The notes under the pieces: model-generated | Told to the model about the DNA's origin: nothing | Databases searched by the model: none | What the model saw: only the letters and a program-made list of their open reading frames with translations | Shown: positions 1 through 8,956 of the stretch, piece after piece | How positions within the stretch are numbered: position 1 is the stretch's first letter | Layout of the letters: each line of letters opens with the position of its first letter | Translations under genes and position numbers: made by a program | NCBI RefSeq assembly: GCF_024642105.1 | Contig: NZ_JAHEBT010000055.1 | Location: 124,001 to 188,000, forward strand | Direction of reading: 5' to 3' | Source of the DNA: Flavobacterium sp. | Lineage (GTDB): Bacteria; Bacteroidota; Bacteroidia; Flavobacteriales; Flavobacteriaceae | Length of the DNA stretch: 64,000 bases

Positions 1-547
1 TTTTTGAAACAGTATTTCTGTTAGGATTGATTGTTTTTTGACCTGTTTCTATTTCATTTAAAAGTGCCTCCGGACTTATGTATTTGTAAGTTGTTGGTGG
101 ATTGGTTTTTGAATTAGTTGCTATTTCTTGAGCAACTATTTTTTGAACGGATTCCAATTTTTGGCTACTCTTTTCTTCAGAAATGATAGTTTTAGTATTG
201 ATTTTTTTTGACTCATTTTGAGTCAAAATCGGTGATTTTTTGTCGACTGCAATTGTTGCAATAGGTGTAGCTGTTACAAAATCATTTTTTGGTTCCATAA
301 CGGTTGCAACATGAATTGAATCGTTAATTTGAGTGCTAGATGTTTGGGTTGAAGTATAGAGAATCCCTAATCCTAAAAAGACTACTACTGCTGCGGCTAC
401 AGCCAACCATTTATAATTTGATTTTGATTTTTCTTTCTCAGTACTATTTAGCATCGCGTCTAATCGATCCCAACTAGCAGCGGAGGGCTGAATGGTTCTG
501 TTATTCAATTTCTCTTTGATTTGATCCTCTATTTTATTTTGTTCCAT
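1..547 (-). CDS. Putative membrane anti-sigma partner (3' end outside window)
   Basis: The frame is open from ATG at 547 to the left edge (182 residues seen), so the C-terminus is missing. A charged N-terminal segment (about residues 1-45, with a SWDRLD motif) precedes one hydrophobic helix at about 46-64. A low-complexity Ser/Thr/Lys-rich region follows, as expected for a single-pass protein with a periplasmic tail. Its start overlaps the end of the upstream ECF sigma gene by 14 bases, so the two are translationally coupled. By position and topology I infer that it senses or restrains that sigma factor. No zinc anti-sigma motif is visible, and the sequence alone does not prove the role. Confidence 0.6.
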   Translation of the reverse strand, partial: MEQNKIEDQIKEKLNNRTIQPSAASWDRLDAMLNSTEKEKSKSNYKWLAVAAAVVVFLGLGILYTSTQTSSTQINDSIHVATVMEPKNDFVTATPIATIAVDKKSPILTQNESKKINTKTIISEEKSSQKLESVQKIVAQEIATNSKTNPPTTYKYISPEALLNEIETGQKTINPNRNTVSK

Positions 548-1103
548 TGAGTCTCTTTTTTAATTCAAATATTTGGTGTTGTAACAACTTGCGCGCCTGC
601 GATAATTGGGATTTTGATGTTCCTTCACTTATTTTGAGCATTGTAGCTATTTCATGATGTTTAAATCCTTCAATGGCATATAAATTGAATACCATTTTAT
701 AGCCATCAGGTAAATTGTCAATTAAATATTGGATGTCATCTATTGAAAAATCTTCCATTTCATATGAAGATTCCTTTTCGCTTACTATAATGTTATCATT
801 ATTTTGATGAACGATATGATTTTTTTTTGCTCTTATAAAGTCAATGCATTCATAAATCATAATACGTCTAATCCAACCTTCAAAACTGCCTTTGTGTTCA
901 AATTTTTTCAAATTGGCAAACACTTTCATGAAGCCAGTTAATAGAATGTCTTCGGCATGATGAACGTCACTGATATAATTTCTGCAAACCCCTAACATCT
1001 TTGGAGAAAATTGATCATAGATCTTTTTTTGAGCCTGCCGATTGTTAGCAATGGCTAAATCAATGATTTTTTTTTCTTCTTGATGTATTGGAATTACTTT
1101 CAT
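534..1103 (-). CDS. ECF-family RNA polymerase sigma factor
   Basis: 189 residues, the usual ECF length. Region 2 spans about residues 25-95, with the HAEDILLTGFMKVF stretch and the GWIRRI core-binding/-10 recognition helix. Region 4 spans about 125-180 and has a helix-turn-helix around HHEIATMLKISEGTSKSQLS. It directs core polymerase to a specific promoter set. The downstream gene overlaps it and encodes a one-helix membrane protein, the usual layout for a sigma/anti-sigma pair. The regulon cannot be read from the window. Confidence 0.9.
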   Translation of the reverse strand: MKVIPIHQEEKKIIDLAIANNRQAQKKIYDQFSPKMLGVCRNYISDVHHAEDILLTGFMKVFANLKKFEHKGSFEGWIRRIMIYECIDFIRAKKNHIVHQNNDNIIVSEKESSYEMEDFSIDDIQYLIDNLPDGYKMVFNLYAIEGFKHHEIATMLKISEGTSKSQLSQARKLLQHQIFELKKRLNGTK

Positions 1104-1235
1104 TTACAATTTTCTAAATTATAATTCAATTTATAAATTAGTTGTTATAGTAATAGACGAGTATGGATAATAAAAGGTTGTATGCGGTCTACTATTTTTA
1201 TTTTGAAAAGTAAAAATATTGAAAAAAGTATGGGT

Positions 1236-2078
1236 TTATTGTAAGATGAAGTCTACTATTTTTTTGTACACTTCTTTGTTTTGTAAACTATGTCCTAATC
1301 CTTTGGTGGTTTCTAAAACAGCCGCTTTCCAATGGTTAATTATTTTTTCGCCTTCTTTGTACAATACAATTTTATCTTCTACATCGTGAATTACAAATCC
1401 TTTGGCTGTGATGATAGACGCAAAATGTTTGGCTGAAAAATGTTCGACTTTGATTTGGAAGTAATCCCAATAATGTTGGTGTAAAAGCGCCACCATACGG
1501 CTATTCAAACTTAATAATTTGATGTAGTTTTCAAAGATGACTTTAAAATCAGAAGGAGCGCCTAACAATACCATTTTTTCAATAGTAGGGTTTTGGTACG
1601 TGGCTTGGTAGTATATGCTTGTTTTTCCGCCAATGGAATGTCCAATAATATAATTGGGTGTATATTTTTTAGCAACAATATCAATATAAGCAGCGTATTG
1701 GAACACATTAAATTCTTTGCCTTCCGAAAGTCCGTGAGCGGGTGCGTCAATGGCAATAATAGTATGGCCTGTTTCCACGAGATGCGGAATTAATTTTTTC
1801 CAACGCGCACTATTGCTTTCCCAACCGTGAATTAGAAAGATAATTTTTTCATCACCTTTCCAGAGATAGGTTTGGAAGAGTTGTCCGTTTTTGTCAAAAG
1901 TTTCTTTTTCGGCTTCTGCCAAAAAAGAAGGGAGGTTGGTTGCGTTTAGTTTTCCTTTTCGGGGCTGGCTAAAAAGCGAGTACGCAAGTAGTGTTGCTTT
2001 TTTTGGGGCTATAAAACACAGTAGGTTGATGTAGGCTCCGTAGGATTTGGTAGTAATAAAAAAAAGGAATCGTTTCAT
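1236..2078 (-). CDS. Alpha/beta hydrolase
   Basis: 280 residues with the alpha/beta-hydrolase fold signature. HGW at 84-86 is the likely oxyanion region, the nucleophile elbow GHSIGG places Ser148, and the candidate acid and base are Asp235 (HDVEDKIV) and His263 (GLGHS). The N-terminal 35 residues are hydrophobic and may anchor the protein. The substrate is unknown. It is separated from the upstream zinc-ribbon-like gene by a strong terminator (2083-2109), so it probably has its own promoter. Confidence 0.85.
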   Translation of the reverse strand: MKRFLFFITTKSYGAYINLLCFIAPKKATLLAYSLFSQPRKGKLNATNLPSFLAEAEKETFDKNGQLFQTYLWKGDEKIIFLIHGWESNSARWKKLIPHLVETGHTIIAIDAPAHGLSEGKEFNVFQYAAYIDIVAKKYTPNYIIGHSIGGKTSIYYQATYQNPTIEKMVLLGAPSDFKVIFENYIKLLSLNSRMVALLHQHYWDYFQIKVEHFSAKHFASIITAKGFVIHDVEDKIVLYKEGEKIINHWKAAVLETTKGLGHSLQNKEVYKKIVDFILQ

Positions 2079-2082
2079 AATA

Positions 2083-2109
2083 AAAAAGTCCCGATGTGAA
2101 TCGGGACTT
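2083..2109 (-). terminator. Rho-independent terminator after the coiled-coil gene
   Basis: A perfect 10-bp stem (AAGTCCCGAT / ATCGGGACTT) with a 3-base loop, followed on the minus strand by a T run. It lies just past the stop of the coiled-coil gene at 2117 and before the hydrolase start at 2078. Confidence 0.9.
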
Positions 2110-2116
2110 AAAGTAT

Positions 2117-2896
2117 TTAAAATTTAGAAAATAATTTTTCCATTTTTTCTCTTTCTTCTTCGGCTAACGTGCTGTCAACTAAAATTCTTCCAGAGTGTTC
2201 ATCGGTGATGATTTTCTTTCTTGAAGCAATTTCCACTTGTGTTTGAGGTGGAATAGTAAAGAAAGAACCTGCAGAAGCTCCTCTTTCAATAGAAACAACT
2301 GCTAAGCCGTTACGTACACTACTTCTAATTCTTTTGTAAGCAGTCAATAAACGCTCTTCAATTTGTCCTTGGTACTCTTCTGATTTTTCAGACAAGAATT
2401 CTTCTTCTTTCTGAGTTTCAGCCATAATAGCATCCAATTCTGATTTTTTATGTTTCAAGTGCGCTGATTTCGCTTCTAATTTTTCTTTAGAGTTAGCGAT
2501 TACTTCTTTTTTATGTTCAATAGAAGCTTTCATTTCTTTGATTTGCTTTTCAGCCAATTGAATTTCTAATTCTTGAAATTCAACTTCTTTAGTCAAAGAG
2601 TTGTATTCTCTGTTGTTACGAACGCTCTCTTGTTGTTTAGTGTATTTTTTGATCGCTTCTTTGTGCTCATCAATAGCATTTTTCTTTACTTTGATTTGCT
2701 CTTCGATTACTTCAAGTTCGCTTTTTAATTTTTCTGAACGAGTGCTTAAACCAGCTACTTCATCTTCTAAATCTTCTACTTCTAAAGGAAGTTCTCCTCT
2801 TACGTTTCTGATTTCGTCAATTCTAGAGTCAATTAATTGTAAATCGTAAATTGCTCTTAACTTGTCCTCGACACTTAATTCTTTTTTAGTCGCCAT
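2117..2896 (-). CDS. Zinc-ribbon-family coiled-coil protein lacking its cysteines
   Basis: 259 residues. A long charged coiled coil (about 10-190) is followed by the small C-terminal domain of the C4-type zinc-ribbon family (zf-RING_7/CdsZ-like). In the family this domain carries CxxC...CxxC. Here the aligned positions are Ser208, Ser211, Asp232 and Ser235, and the whole protein has no cysteine, although surrounding residues such as FTIPPQ, SRKKII and HSGRILVD are kept. The fold is therefore probably retained without zinc. It follows the Nif3 gene by 3 bases, and this pairing with Nif3 is common in bacteria. Its cellular role is not established here. Confidence 0.85.
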   Translation of the reverse strand: MATKKELSVEDKLRAIYDLQLIDSRIDEIRNVRGELPLEVEDLEDEVAGLSTRSEKLKSELEVIEEQIKVKKNAIDEHKEAIKKYTKQQESVRNNREYNSLTKEVEFQELEIQLAEKQIKEMKASIEHKKEVIANSKEKLEAKSAHLKHKKSELDAIMAETQKEEEFLSEKSEEYQGQIEERLLTAYKRIRSSVRNGLAVVSIERGASAGSFFTIPPQTQVEIASRKKIITDEHSGRILVDSTLAEEEREKMEKLFSKF

Positions 2897-2899
2897 ATT

Positions 2900-3994
2900 T
2901 TATAAGTACTTAACTGGATTTGTATTTTCTTCTGAAAAAATGATGGCAAAATTAAGGATTTTTTTTCTAAGAAAGTCAACAATATAATTTTTTGTATACC
3001 GTTCGCTTTCAAAATGTCCAATATCGGCCAAAAGTAATTGATTTTCGGCTTCATAAAACTGATGGTATTTCAAATCAGCAGTTAAAAAAGCATCGGCTCC
3101 TGCCTGAATCGCATTTTTAATAGCAAAACTTCCGGCTCCTCCCAAAACGGCTACTTTTTGAATTGGTTTTTGAAGCAATTGCGAATGTCGGATGCCGCCG
3201 GCTTGCATTGTATCTTTTACCCATACAAGAAATTCTTTCTCGTTCATGGGAGTTTCTAATTCGCCAATCATTCCCAAACCAATATTTTGATGTTGGTTTT
3301 TTAGGTCATAAATTTCGTAAGCCACTTCCTCGTAAGTATGACTTTGGAATAAAGCTTTTAAAATCTTAGTTTCAAGGTGTTTTTCAAACGTAACTTCGAT
3401 TTTGATTTCGTCTCCTTGTACAAATTCAAAGCGTTCGCCAATTTCGGGATTGCTGTGTTCGTTGCCCATATAGGTCCCGATACCTTTCGAGTTGAAGCTG
3501 CAGTTGTCGTAATTGCCAATACTTCCAGCTCCTGCATTGAATAAAGCATTGCGAACTTCATCCGCATTTTCAGGTATAGTGTAGGTGACTAATTTGCGAA
3601 TGTAATTTTCTTTTGGAATGAGGATTTTGGTATTTTTCAGTCCTAAGGCATTGCAGAATATTTTATTAACACCCTCAGGATGATTGTCTAAAGCGGTATG
3701 AACGGCATAGATGGCAATGTCGTTCTTAATGGCCTTGATAATGGCGCGCTCTACATAAGTTGCACCCGTAATTTTTTTCAACCCTGAGAATAGAATCGGG
3801 TGGAAGCAAACTACCAAATTGCAATTTTTAGTAATGGCTTCGTCGATAACGCTTTCTAAGGCATCGTGACACACTAAAATTCCAGTGGCATCGTTTTTTG
3901 GATTGCCTACTAAGAGTCCTACATTGTCAAAGTCTTCGGCATAGGCCAAAGGAGCCATTTCTTCGAGTATAGGGATTATATCTTTTATTTTCAT
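2900..3994 (-). CDS. Nif3-like dinuclear metal centre protein
   Basis: 364 residues, the long YqfO-like form with an inserted PII-like domain at about 130-230 between the two Nif3 halves. Metal-ligand motifs are visible: VCFHPILFSG near residue 62 and DIGHFESERY near residue 328. The family forms toroidal hexamers with two metal ions per subunit and has been linked to GTP cyclohydrolase I-like activity, but its physiological role is uncertain. It is the first gene of a two-gene unit with the coiled-coil gene 3 bases downstream. Confidence 0.9.
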   Translation of the reverse strand: MKIKDIIPILEEMAPLAYAEDFDNVGLLVGNPKNDATGILVCHDALESVIDEAITKNCNLVVCFHPILFSGLKKITGATYVERAIIKAIKNDIAIYAVHTALDNHPEGVNKIFCNALGLKNTKILIPKENYIRKLVTYTIPENADEVRNALFNAGAGSIGNYDNCSFNSKGIGTYMGNEHSNPEIGERFEFVQGDEIKIEVTFEKHLETKILKALFQSHTYEEVAYEIYDLKNQHQNIGLGMIGELETPMNEKEFLVWVKDTMQAGGIRHSQLLQKPIQKVAVLGGAGSFAIKNAIQAGADAFLTADLKYHQFYEAENQLLLADIGHFESERYTKNYIVDFLRKKILNFAIIFSEENTNPVKYL

Positions 3995-4084
3995 TTAATT
4001 CATCTTAACGTAATTTAACAATAGCTTATCTTTTTATTGTGAGTTTTATTTTCGTTGAATGGTATTTTTGACTACCCAAATCCA

Positions 4085-4819
4085 ATGAAAATGAAATTAA
4101 AAATAGCTTTTTTGTTCTTGTTTTTTCAAATTGGTTTTTCTCAATCCGAAAAATCGATTAAAGGTACAGTTTTATCGGATAATTTCCCAATGACAAAAGT
4201 AGATGTCGTAAATTTTAATTCCAAAAAAAGTACCCTTACTAATAATGAAGGTAAGTTTGTTCTAACTGGTAAACTTGGGGAAATTCTAATTTTTATTGCT
4301 AAGGGATTCGATTTAAAACGTGTTGTAATTGATGTGGATATGATGCTAAAGCAAGATAATTTAGTAGTTTTAGTAAAGAAGCCGGAAGAGCTGCAAGAGG
4401 TTCTGATTTTCAAAACACCCTCCATTCGCTTGAGTAAAGACCAACAATTTGAACAAAGTAAATTGGACGAATTAGCTATAGATAAGTTTCAAAAAACGCT
4501 TAAAAATCCTGGGGTTTATGATGGACAAACAACAGGATTGGATTTTTTTAAAATTGCCAATATGATAAGTAGATTATTTGCAAATGAAAAGAAAATTTTG
4601 AAAGTGGAATCGCCTACAATAGTATTTAAAGACCTAGTGAAAAACAATTTTAAATCTGATTTTTATAGTAAAACTTTGCATTTGAAAGAGGAAGAAGTAG
4701 CGCTTTTTCTCCAATTTTGTGATGCCGATCCAAAAGCTAGATTACTAGAAAAAAGTAATAATCAATTGGCGCTGTTGGATTTTTTGCTTCTAAAACGCGA
4801 TGAGTTTAAAAAATTATAA
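4085..4819 (+). CDS. Exported carboxypeptidase-like regulatory domain protein
   Basis: 244 residues from ATG 4085. An earlier in-frame ATG at 4055 would put 10 residues in front of a good signal peptide, so 4085 (or 4091) is preferred. The signal peptide ends around IGFSQ. Next is a CarboxypepD_reg-like beta-sandwich (about residues 20-95: IKGTVLSDNFPMTKVDVVN, then NNEGKFVLTG), the domain usually found at the N-terminus of TonB-dependent receptors but here without a barrel. The remaining 150 residues are of unknown fold. It is transcribed alone and divergently from nif3. Confidence 0.75.
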   Translation: MKMKLKIAFLFLFFQIGFSQSEKSIKGTVLSDNFPMTKVDVVNFNSKKSTLTNNEGKFVLTGKLGEILIFIAKGFDLKRVVIDVDMMLKQDNLVVLVKKPEELQEVLIFKTPSIRLSKDQQFEQSKLDELAIDKFQKTLKNPGVYDGQTTGLDFFKIANMISRLFANEKKILKVESPTIVFKDLVKNNFKSDFYSKTLHLKEEEVALFLQFCDADPKARLLEKSNNQLALLDFLLLKRDEFKKL

Positions 4820-4872
4820 GTTGGCTGTATTGTGCTTATTTTCCTGTTTCTCATGAAATTAAAAAGTACGGC

Positions 4873-4888
4873 TATTTTTGTATATTTG
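4873..4888 (+). promoter_or_regulatory. Candidate -7 boxes for the toxin-antitoxin operon
   Basis: Two adjacent matches to TAnnTTTG, TATTTTTG (4873-4880) and TATATTTG (4881-4888), lie 21-36 bases before the antitoxin ATG. No convincing TTG -33 element was found at the right distance, so this is only a partial promoter match. Confidence 0.4.
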
Positions 4889-4908
4889 TAATTCAAAAAT
4901 CAATAATT

Positions 4909-5148
4909 ATGACTACAATAACCATTAAAATCAACGAACGCACTAAGGCAGGTAAAGCTTTTATGGCGATGTCTGAATCTTTTTTTAAAGGGGTAAAAGG
5001 AATTGAAATTATTGAAACGGATTCTAATAAAATTGAGGAAAGTCCCTATGATCCTGAATTTGTTGCAATGGTAAAAAAAGCTCAAAAAAGTAAAAACAGA
5101 ACAATAGTAGATCCGAATGATATATGGGGAAGTTTAGGGTTGAAATAA
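4909..5148 (+). CDS. DUF2683-like antitoxin
   Basis: 79 residues. The N-terminal MTTITIKINERTKAGKAF is a beta-strand plus helix typical of DUF2683 antitoxins. The C-terminal half (PYDPEFVAMVKKAQK...DPNDIWGSLGLK) is the likely toxin-wrapping tail. Its last 25 bases overlap the toxin gene in another frame, which couples translation and gives antitoxin-first order. It is predicted to neutralise the downstream YoeB-like RNase and to autorepress the operon. Confidence 0.8.
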   Translation: MTTITIKINERTKAGKAFMAMSESFFKGVKGIEIIETDSNKIEESPYDPEFVAMVKKAQKSKNRTIVDPNDIWGSLGLK

Positions 5149-5405
5149 CAGATTTAGCAAAGAAGCAAATTGCTAAACATTTAAAGTCTGGCAATCAAAC
5201 TAGTATCAAAAAAATAGCAATAATTTTAAATGAATTATCTGAAACTCCCTATTCGGGGGTTGGCAAACCCGAAGCTTTAAAATCCAATTTATCTGGGTTT
5301 TGGTCTAGGCAAATCAACTCAAAAGACCGATTAATTTATACTGTTAATGATGATTTGGTTGTTGTCGATGTTATTTCTGCAATGGGTCATTATTCTGATA
5401 AATAA
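5124..5405 (+). CDS. Txe/YoeB-family mRNA interferase toxin
   Basis: 93 residues. The C-terminal signature matches YoeB: KPEALKSNLSGFWSRQIN, then DRLIYTV and the terminal GHYSDK. These keep the arginines and the His-Tyr pair used for ribosome-dependent mRNA cleavage. The start is ATG 5124, inside the antitoxin gene. The pair sits directly before lpxK (5 bases), so lpxK may be cotranscribed with it, which is an unusual position for an essential lipid A gene. Confidence 0.85.
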   Translation: MGKFRVEITDLAKKQIAKHLKSGNQTSIKKIAIILNELSETPYSGVGKPEALKSNLSGFWSRQINSKDRLIYTVNDDLVVVDVISAMGHYSDK

Positions 5406-5410
5406 ATTCT

Positions 5411-6421
5411 ATGAATCTTCTCCGAAAAATACTATTCCCTTTCGCTATTCTGTATGGTTTCATCACGAGTATTCGCAATTTTTTGTTTGACAAAGGTATC
5501 TTAGCATCGTATTCGTTTGAACTTCCTATTATTGTCGTGGGGAATTTGAGTGTGGGCGGAACAGGTAAAACACCACAGATAGAATATTTGATTCGGTTAC
5601 TTTCTGAACGTTACACAATAGCTACTTTGAGTAGAGGGTATAAAAGAAAATCGAAAGGATTTGTTTTGGCTAATGCCAATGCCACAGCTGAAACCTTAGG
5701 CGATGAGCCGTATCAATTTTACCAAAAATTTCCATCAATTCAAGTAGCAGTAGATGCCGATAGGAAAAATGGTATTGAGCAGTTATTGGCACAAAGCCAT
5801 CCGCCTCAAGTTATCTTGTTAGATGATGCTTTTCAACACCGCAAAGTCAAAGCGGGGTTTTATATTTTACTTACAGCTTACGATGATTTTTTTGCAGATG
5901 ATTTTCTATTGCCTACGGGTAATTTAAGAGAATCAAGAAGTGGCGCTCAAAGAGCAGATGCGATTGTAGTAACCAAATGCCCTGCAACACTTTCTGAAGA
6001 ACAAAAATATCTAATTAAGCAGAAAATAAAGCAATATGCTAAAGCCCCTGTTTATTTTAGCAGTATAGTTTATGATGATTTTGTGTTTTCAAAAACAGCT
6101 TCTGTTCCAGTGACAACTATTCAGCAAACAGCTTGTGTTCTCGTAGCAGGAATTGCAAAACCAAGTTCCTTTTTTAATTATTTAAAAAACTCGGAATCTA
6201 TTTGTTTGACCTATCCCGATCATCATCATTTTACGGAAAGTGATATTCAACAAATTAAACAACAAACAGGTGATAAAATGCTGGTGACTACTGAAAAAGA
6301 TTATGTTCGTTTGAAAGATTCGGAGTTGAAAGATCAATTGTATTATTTGCCCATTCGCACTTCGTTTATGGTTGATTCAAATGAATTTGATGCAACAGTA
6401 TTGGACTATTTGAAAAAATAA
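5411..6421 (+). CDS. lpxK: Tetraacyldisaccharide 4'-kinase
   Basis: 336 residues. LpxK phosphorylates the 4' position of the lipid A disaccharide at the inner membrane. The N-terminal hydrophobic helix (IRKILFPFAILYGFITSIRNFLF-like, about 3-25) is the membrane anchor. The P-loop is GNLSVGGTGKTP at about 44-55, and conserved downstream motifs are LLDDAFQHRKV and TGNLRES. It follows the toxin gene closely and converges on gap with one base between stops. Confidence 0.95.
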   Translation: MNLLRKILFPFAILYGFITSIRNFLFDKGILASYSFELPIIVVGNLSVGGTGKTPQIEYLIRLLSERYTIATLSRGYKRKSKGFVLANANATAETLGDEPYQFYQKFPSIQVAVDADRKNGIEQLLAQSHPPQVILLDDAFQHRKVKAGFYILLTAYDDFFADDFLLPTGNLRESRSGAQRADAIVVTKCPATLSEEQKYLIKQKIKQYAKAPVYFSSIVYDDFVFSKTASVPVTTIQQTACVLVAGIAKPSSFFNYLKNSESICLTYPDHHHFTESDIQQIKQQTGDKMLVTTEKDYVRLKDSELKDQLYYLPIRTSFMVDSNEFDATVLDYLKK

Positions 6422-6422
6422 A

Positions 6423-7427
6423 TTATACTGACTGATTGTTGGTATACAAAATCAAATCAATCAATCGGGAAGAATAGCCAATTTCATTGTCATACCAACC
6501 TACTACTTTTACCATTTTGTCAATCACAGAGGTGAGTTGTGCGTCAAAAACACACGAATGGGTATTACCAATTACATCTACAGAAACGATCGGATCTTCG
6601 GTATAGGCTACTATTCCTTTTAGATTAGTTTGTGATGCCAATTGGAAAGCCGCATTGATTTCTTCAATAGTTATCGCTCGTTTTACATTAAAGGTAATGT
6701 CGGTTAAAGAGCCGTCAGGAACGGGAACACGAATGCCACAACCTCCCATTTTATTTTCTAAATGCGTGAAAATTTTAGTCAAGGCTTTAGCTGCTCCAGT
6801 TGTGGTTGGTACTATAGATTGACTGGCGCCACGCGCGCGGCGTAAGTCTTTATGAGGTTGGTCGTGTAGACTTTGGTCGGTGGTAAATGAGTGAATAGTT
6901 GTGATGTACGCTTGTTCGATTCCGCACAATTGGTCAATGATTTGAATCATCGGTGCCGCATTGTTGGTCGTGCAACTCGCGTTAGAAATGATGGTTTCGC
7001 TTCCGTCAAGTATCGATTCATTTACTCCTAAAACTACTGTTTTTATACTGTCTACTTCAGAGGGCGCGGATAGAATTACTTTTTTGGCTCCAGCCAAAAT
7101 ATGGGCGTTGAGTTCGTCAAATGTCTTGTATTTTCCGGTTGATTCAATAACATAGTCAATGTGGAGACTTTTCCAATCCAAATTAGCAATGCTTTTTTTA
7201 TGGGAGAAAAGAATGTGCTTGCCGTTGACTATAATTCCGGTATCATTTGAGCTGACTTCAAAGGGTAAAACCCCATGAATGCTATCGTATTTTACCAAAT
7301 GTGCCATCGTTTTTGTATCGGCAATGTCATTGATGGCAACCACTTCTATTTGAGGATGATTAAAGAGCAATCGAAAAAGATTTCGACCAATTCTTCCAAA
7401 ACCATTGATAGCAATTCTAATTTTCAA
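6423..7427 (-). CDS. gap: Glyceraldehyde-3-phosphate dehydrogenase, type I
   Basis: 334 residues. It oxidises glyceraldehyde-3-phosphate with NAD and phosphate in glycolysis. The Rossmann motif INGFGRIGRN is at 7-16, the catalytic Cys152 is in SNASCTTN and His179 is in TTIHSFT. C-terminal VGWYDNEIGYS is conserved. Flavobacteria often carry more than one gap gene, so this may be one of two paralogues. It lies 16 bases after lipA on the same strand. Confidence 0.95.
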   Translation of the reverse strand: MKIRIAINGFGRIGRNLFRLLFNHPQIEVVAINDIADTKTMAHLVKYDSIHGVLPFEVSSNDTGIIVNGKHILFSHKKSIANLDWKSLHIDYVIESTGKYKTFDELNAHILAGAKKVILSAPSEVDSIKTVVLGVNESILDGSETIISNASCTTNNAAPMIQIIDQLCGIEQAYITTIHSFTTDQSLHDQPHKDLRRARGASQSIVPTTTGAAKALTKIFTHLENKMGGCGIRVPVPDGSLTDITFNVKRAITIEEINAAFQLASQTNLKGIVAYTEDPIVSVDVIGNTHSCVFDAQLTSVIDKMVKVVGWYDNEIGYSSRLIDLILYTNNQSV

Positions 7428-7443
7428 AGTATAAGTATATCGT

Positions 7444-8313
7444 TTAAAGAATATGTTTTTGTGCCTTGTACGAAGAGCGAACTAAAGCGCCACTTTCTAC
7501 ATGACGGAAACCCAATTCCAATCCGTATTTTTCGTATTTTTCGAATTGTTCTGGCGTGATGTATTCTTTTACCGGTAAATGTTTTTTACTTGGTTGCAGG
7601 TATTGACCAATGGTCACCACATCTACATTGGCAGCGCGTAAGTCACGAAGTGTTTGCAATACTTCTTCCTCTTCTTCGCCTAAACCAAGCATAATACCTG
7701 ATTTGGTTCTGTTGATTCCTTTTTCTTTTAAATAACGTAATACTTCCATACTACGATCGTATTTGGCTTGTATGCGCACTTCACGAGTTAAGCGGCGTAC
7801 AGTTTCAATATTATGCGAAACTACTTCAGGGTTGGCTTCTACGATGCGGTCTAAGTTTCTTTCGATGCCTTGAAAATCTGGAATTAAGGTTTCTAAGGTC
7901 GTGTTCGGATTCATTCTTCGGATGGCTTTTACTGTTTCTATCCAAATGATAGATCCCCCATCTTTTAAATCATCTCGATCCACACTAGTAATTACGGCAT
8001 GCTTGATGTTCATAATTTTAATAGAACGGGCTACTTTTTCAGGCTCGTCCCAATCGACTGTTTCTGGACGGCCTGTTTTTACCCCGCAGAAACCACAAGA
8101 ACGCGTACAAACATTACCTAAAATCATAAAGGTTGCAGTACCTTCTCCCCAGCATTCGCCCATATTGGGACAACTTCCGGAGGTGCAAATAGTGTTCAGG
8201 CTGTATTTGTCTACTAAACCTCTCAATTCCGTGTATTTTTGACCAATAGGTAATTTTACACGCAACCATTTGGGCTTAGACGTAGGTAATTTATTTTCTA
8301 AAACAGTTTCCAT
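7444..8313 (-). CDS. lipA: Lipoyl synthase (radical SAM)
   Basis: 289 residues from ATG 8313. A 23-residue in-frame extension from 8382 is not family-like and is rejected. The enzyme inserts two sulfurs into octanoyl groups on lipoyl domains. The auxiliary cluster motif CX4CX5C is at Cys43, 48 and 54, and the radical-SAM CX3CX2C is at Cys69, 73 and 76. The C-terminal serine motif [10 protein letters not shown] is present. It is upstream of gap on the same strand. Confidence 0.96.
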   Translation of the reverse strand: METVLENKLPTSKPKWLRVKLPIGQKYTELRGLVDKYSLNTICTSGSCPNMGECWGEGTATFMILGNVCTRSCGFCGVKTGRPETVDWDEPEKVARSIKIMNIKHAVITSVDRDDLKDGGSIIWIETVKAIRRMNPNTTLETLIPDFQGIERNLDRIVEANPEVVSHNIETVRRLTREVRIQAKYDRSMEVLRYLKEKGINRTKSGIMLGLGEEEEEVLQTLRDLRAANVDVVTIGQYLQPSKKHLPVKEYITPEQFEKYEKYGLELGFRHVESGALVRSSYKAQKHIL

Positions 8314-8404
8314 ACAATCAATTTTTCGGTTACAAATATAAGGAATGTAGTTGAGTTGAATGTCCTTATTTTGGATTAACAAAAGTTAAAAAATAGTGTT
8401 AGTA

Positions 8405-8956
8405 TTATTTTCCTTTTTGAATGATTTCGGCCAATAATTTTTTGGCTCTCAAAATTTTAATTTTCACATTGCTGAGTGGTTCGTCAATTTTGTTGGCTAT
8501 TTCTTGATAACTCATTTCTTGAAAATACCGCATTTGAATCACTTCTTGGTAATGCGGTTTCAATTCTTTGATGAATTTCAATAATTGCGAAAGGTTTTGT
8601 TCTGTGATTAATTTGTCTTCTACAGAAGGCGTCGTGTCGGCTACATTGTGTGCTTTTTGGTCTTCGTCTTCGGTAATTTCAACAAAGAGACTTGATTTTC
8701 TTTTTCGCAATAAATCGATATGTCCGTTTTTGGCGATAGCAATCAACCACGTATTGAACTGAAATTCGTTATTATAGGTGCTGATTTTGTCGAAAGCCTT
8801 AGAGAAGGTTTCGATGGTGATGTCTTCAGCATCCGTTTCATTTTCAGTACGAATTAGCATAAAGGCAAAAACTTCATTCCAATAATAATCCAATAGAAAA
8901 GTAAAGGCAGTTTGATCGCCTTGTTTTGCTTTTTCTATTTGTTGGGTTATTTCCAA
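8405..8956 (-). CDS. ECF-family RNA polymerase sigma factor
   Basis: 183 residues. Region 2 has DAEDITIETFSKAFDKI and the WLIAIAKNGHIDLLRKRK helix; region 4 (about 125-178) has MSYQEIANKIDEPLSNVKIKI. An acidic linker (EITEDEDQK) joins them. Its start overlaps the end of the upstream glycosyltransferase by 10 bases and no anti-sigma gene is adjacent, unlike the sigma factor at 534. Confidence 0.92.
   Translation of the reverse strand: MEITQQIEKAKQGDQTAFTFLLDYYWNEVFAFMLIRTENETDAEDITIETFSKAFDKISTYNNEFQFNTWLIAIAKNGHIDLLRKRKSSLFVEITEDEDQKAHNVADTTPSVEDKLITEQNLSQLLKFIKELKPHYQEVIQMRYFQEMSYQEIANKIDEPLSNVKIKILRAKKLLAEIIQKGK

Noticed and set aside
7901..8242. 113-residue plus-strand open frame
   Set aside because: Antisense to lipA, whose cysteine motifs are intact in the other strand.
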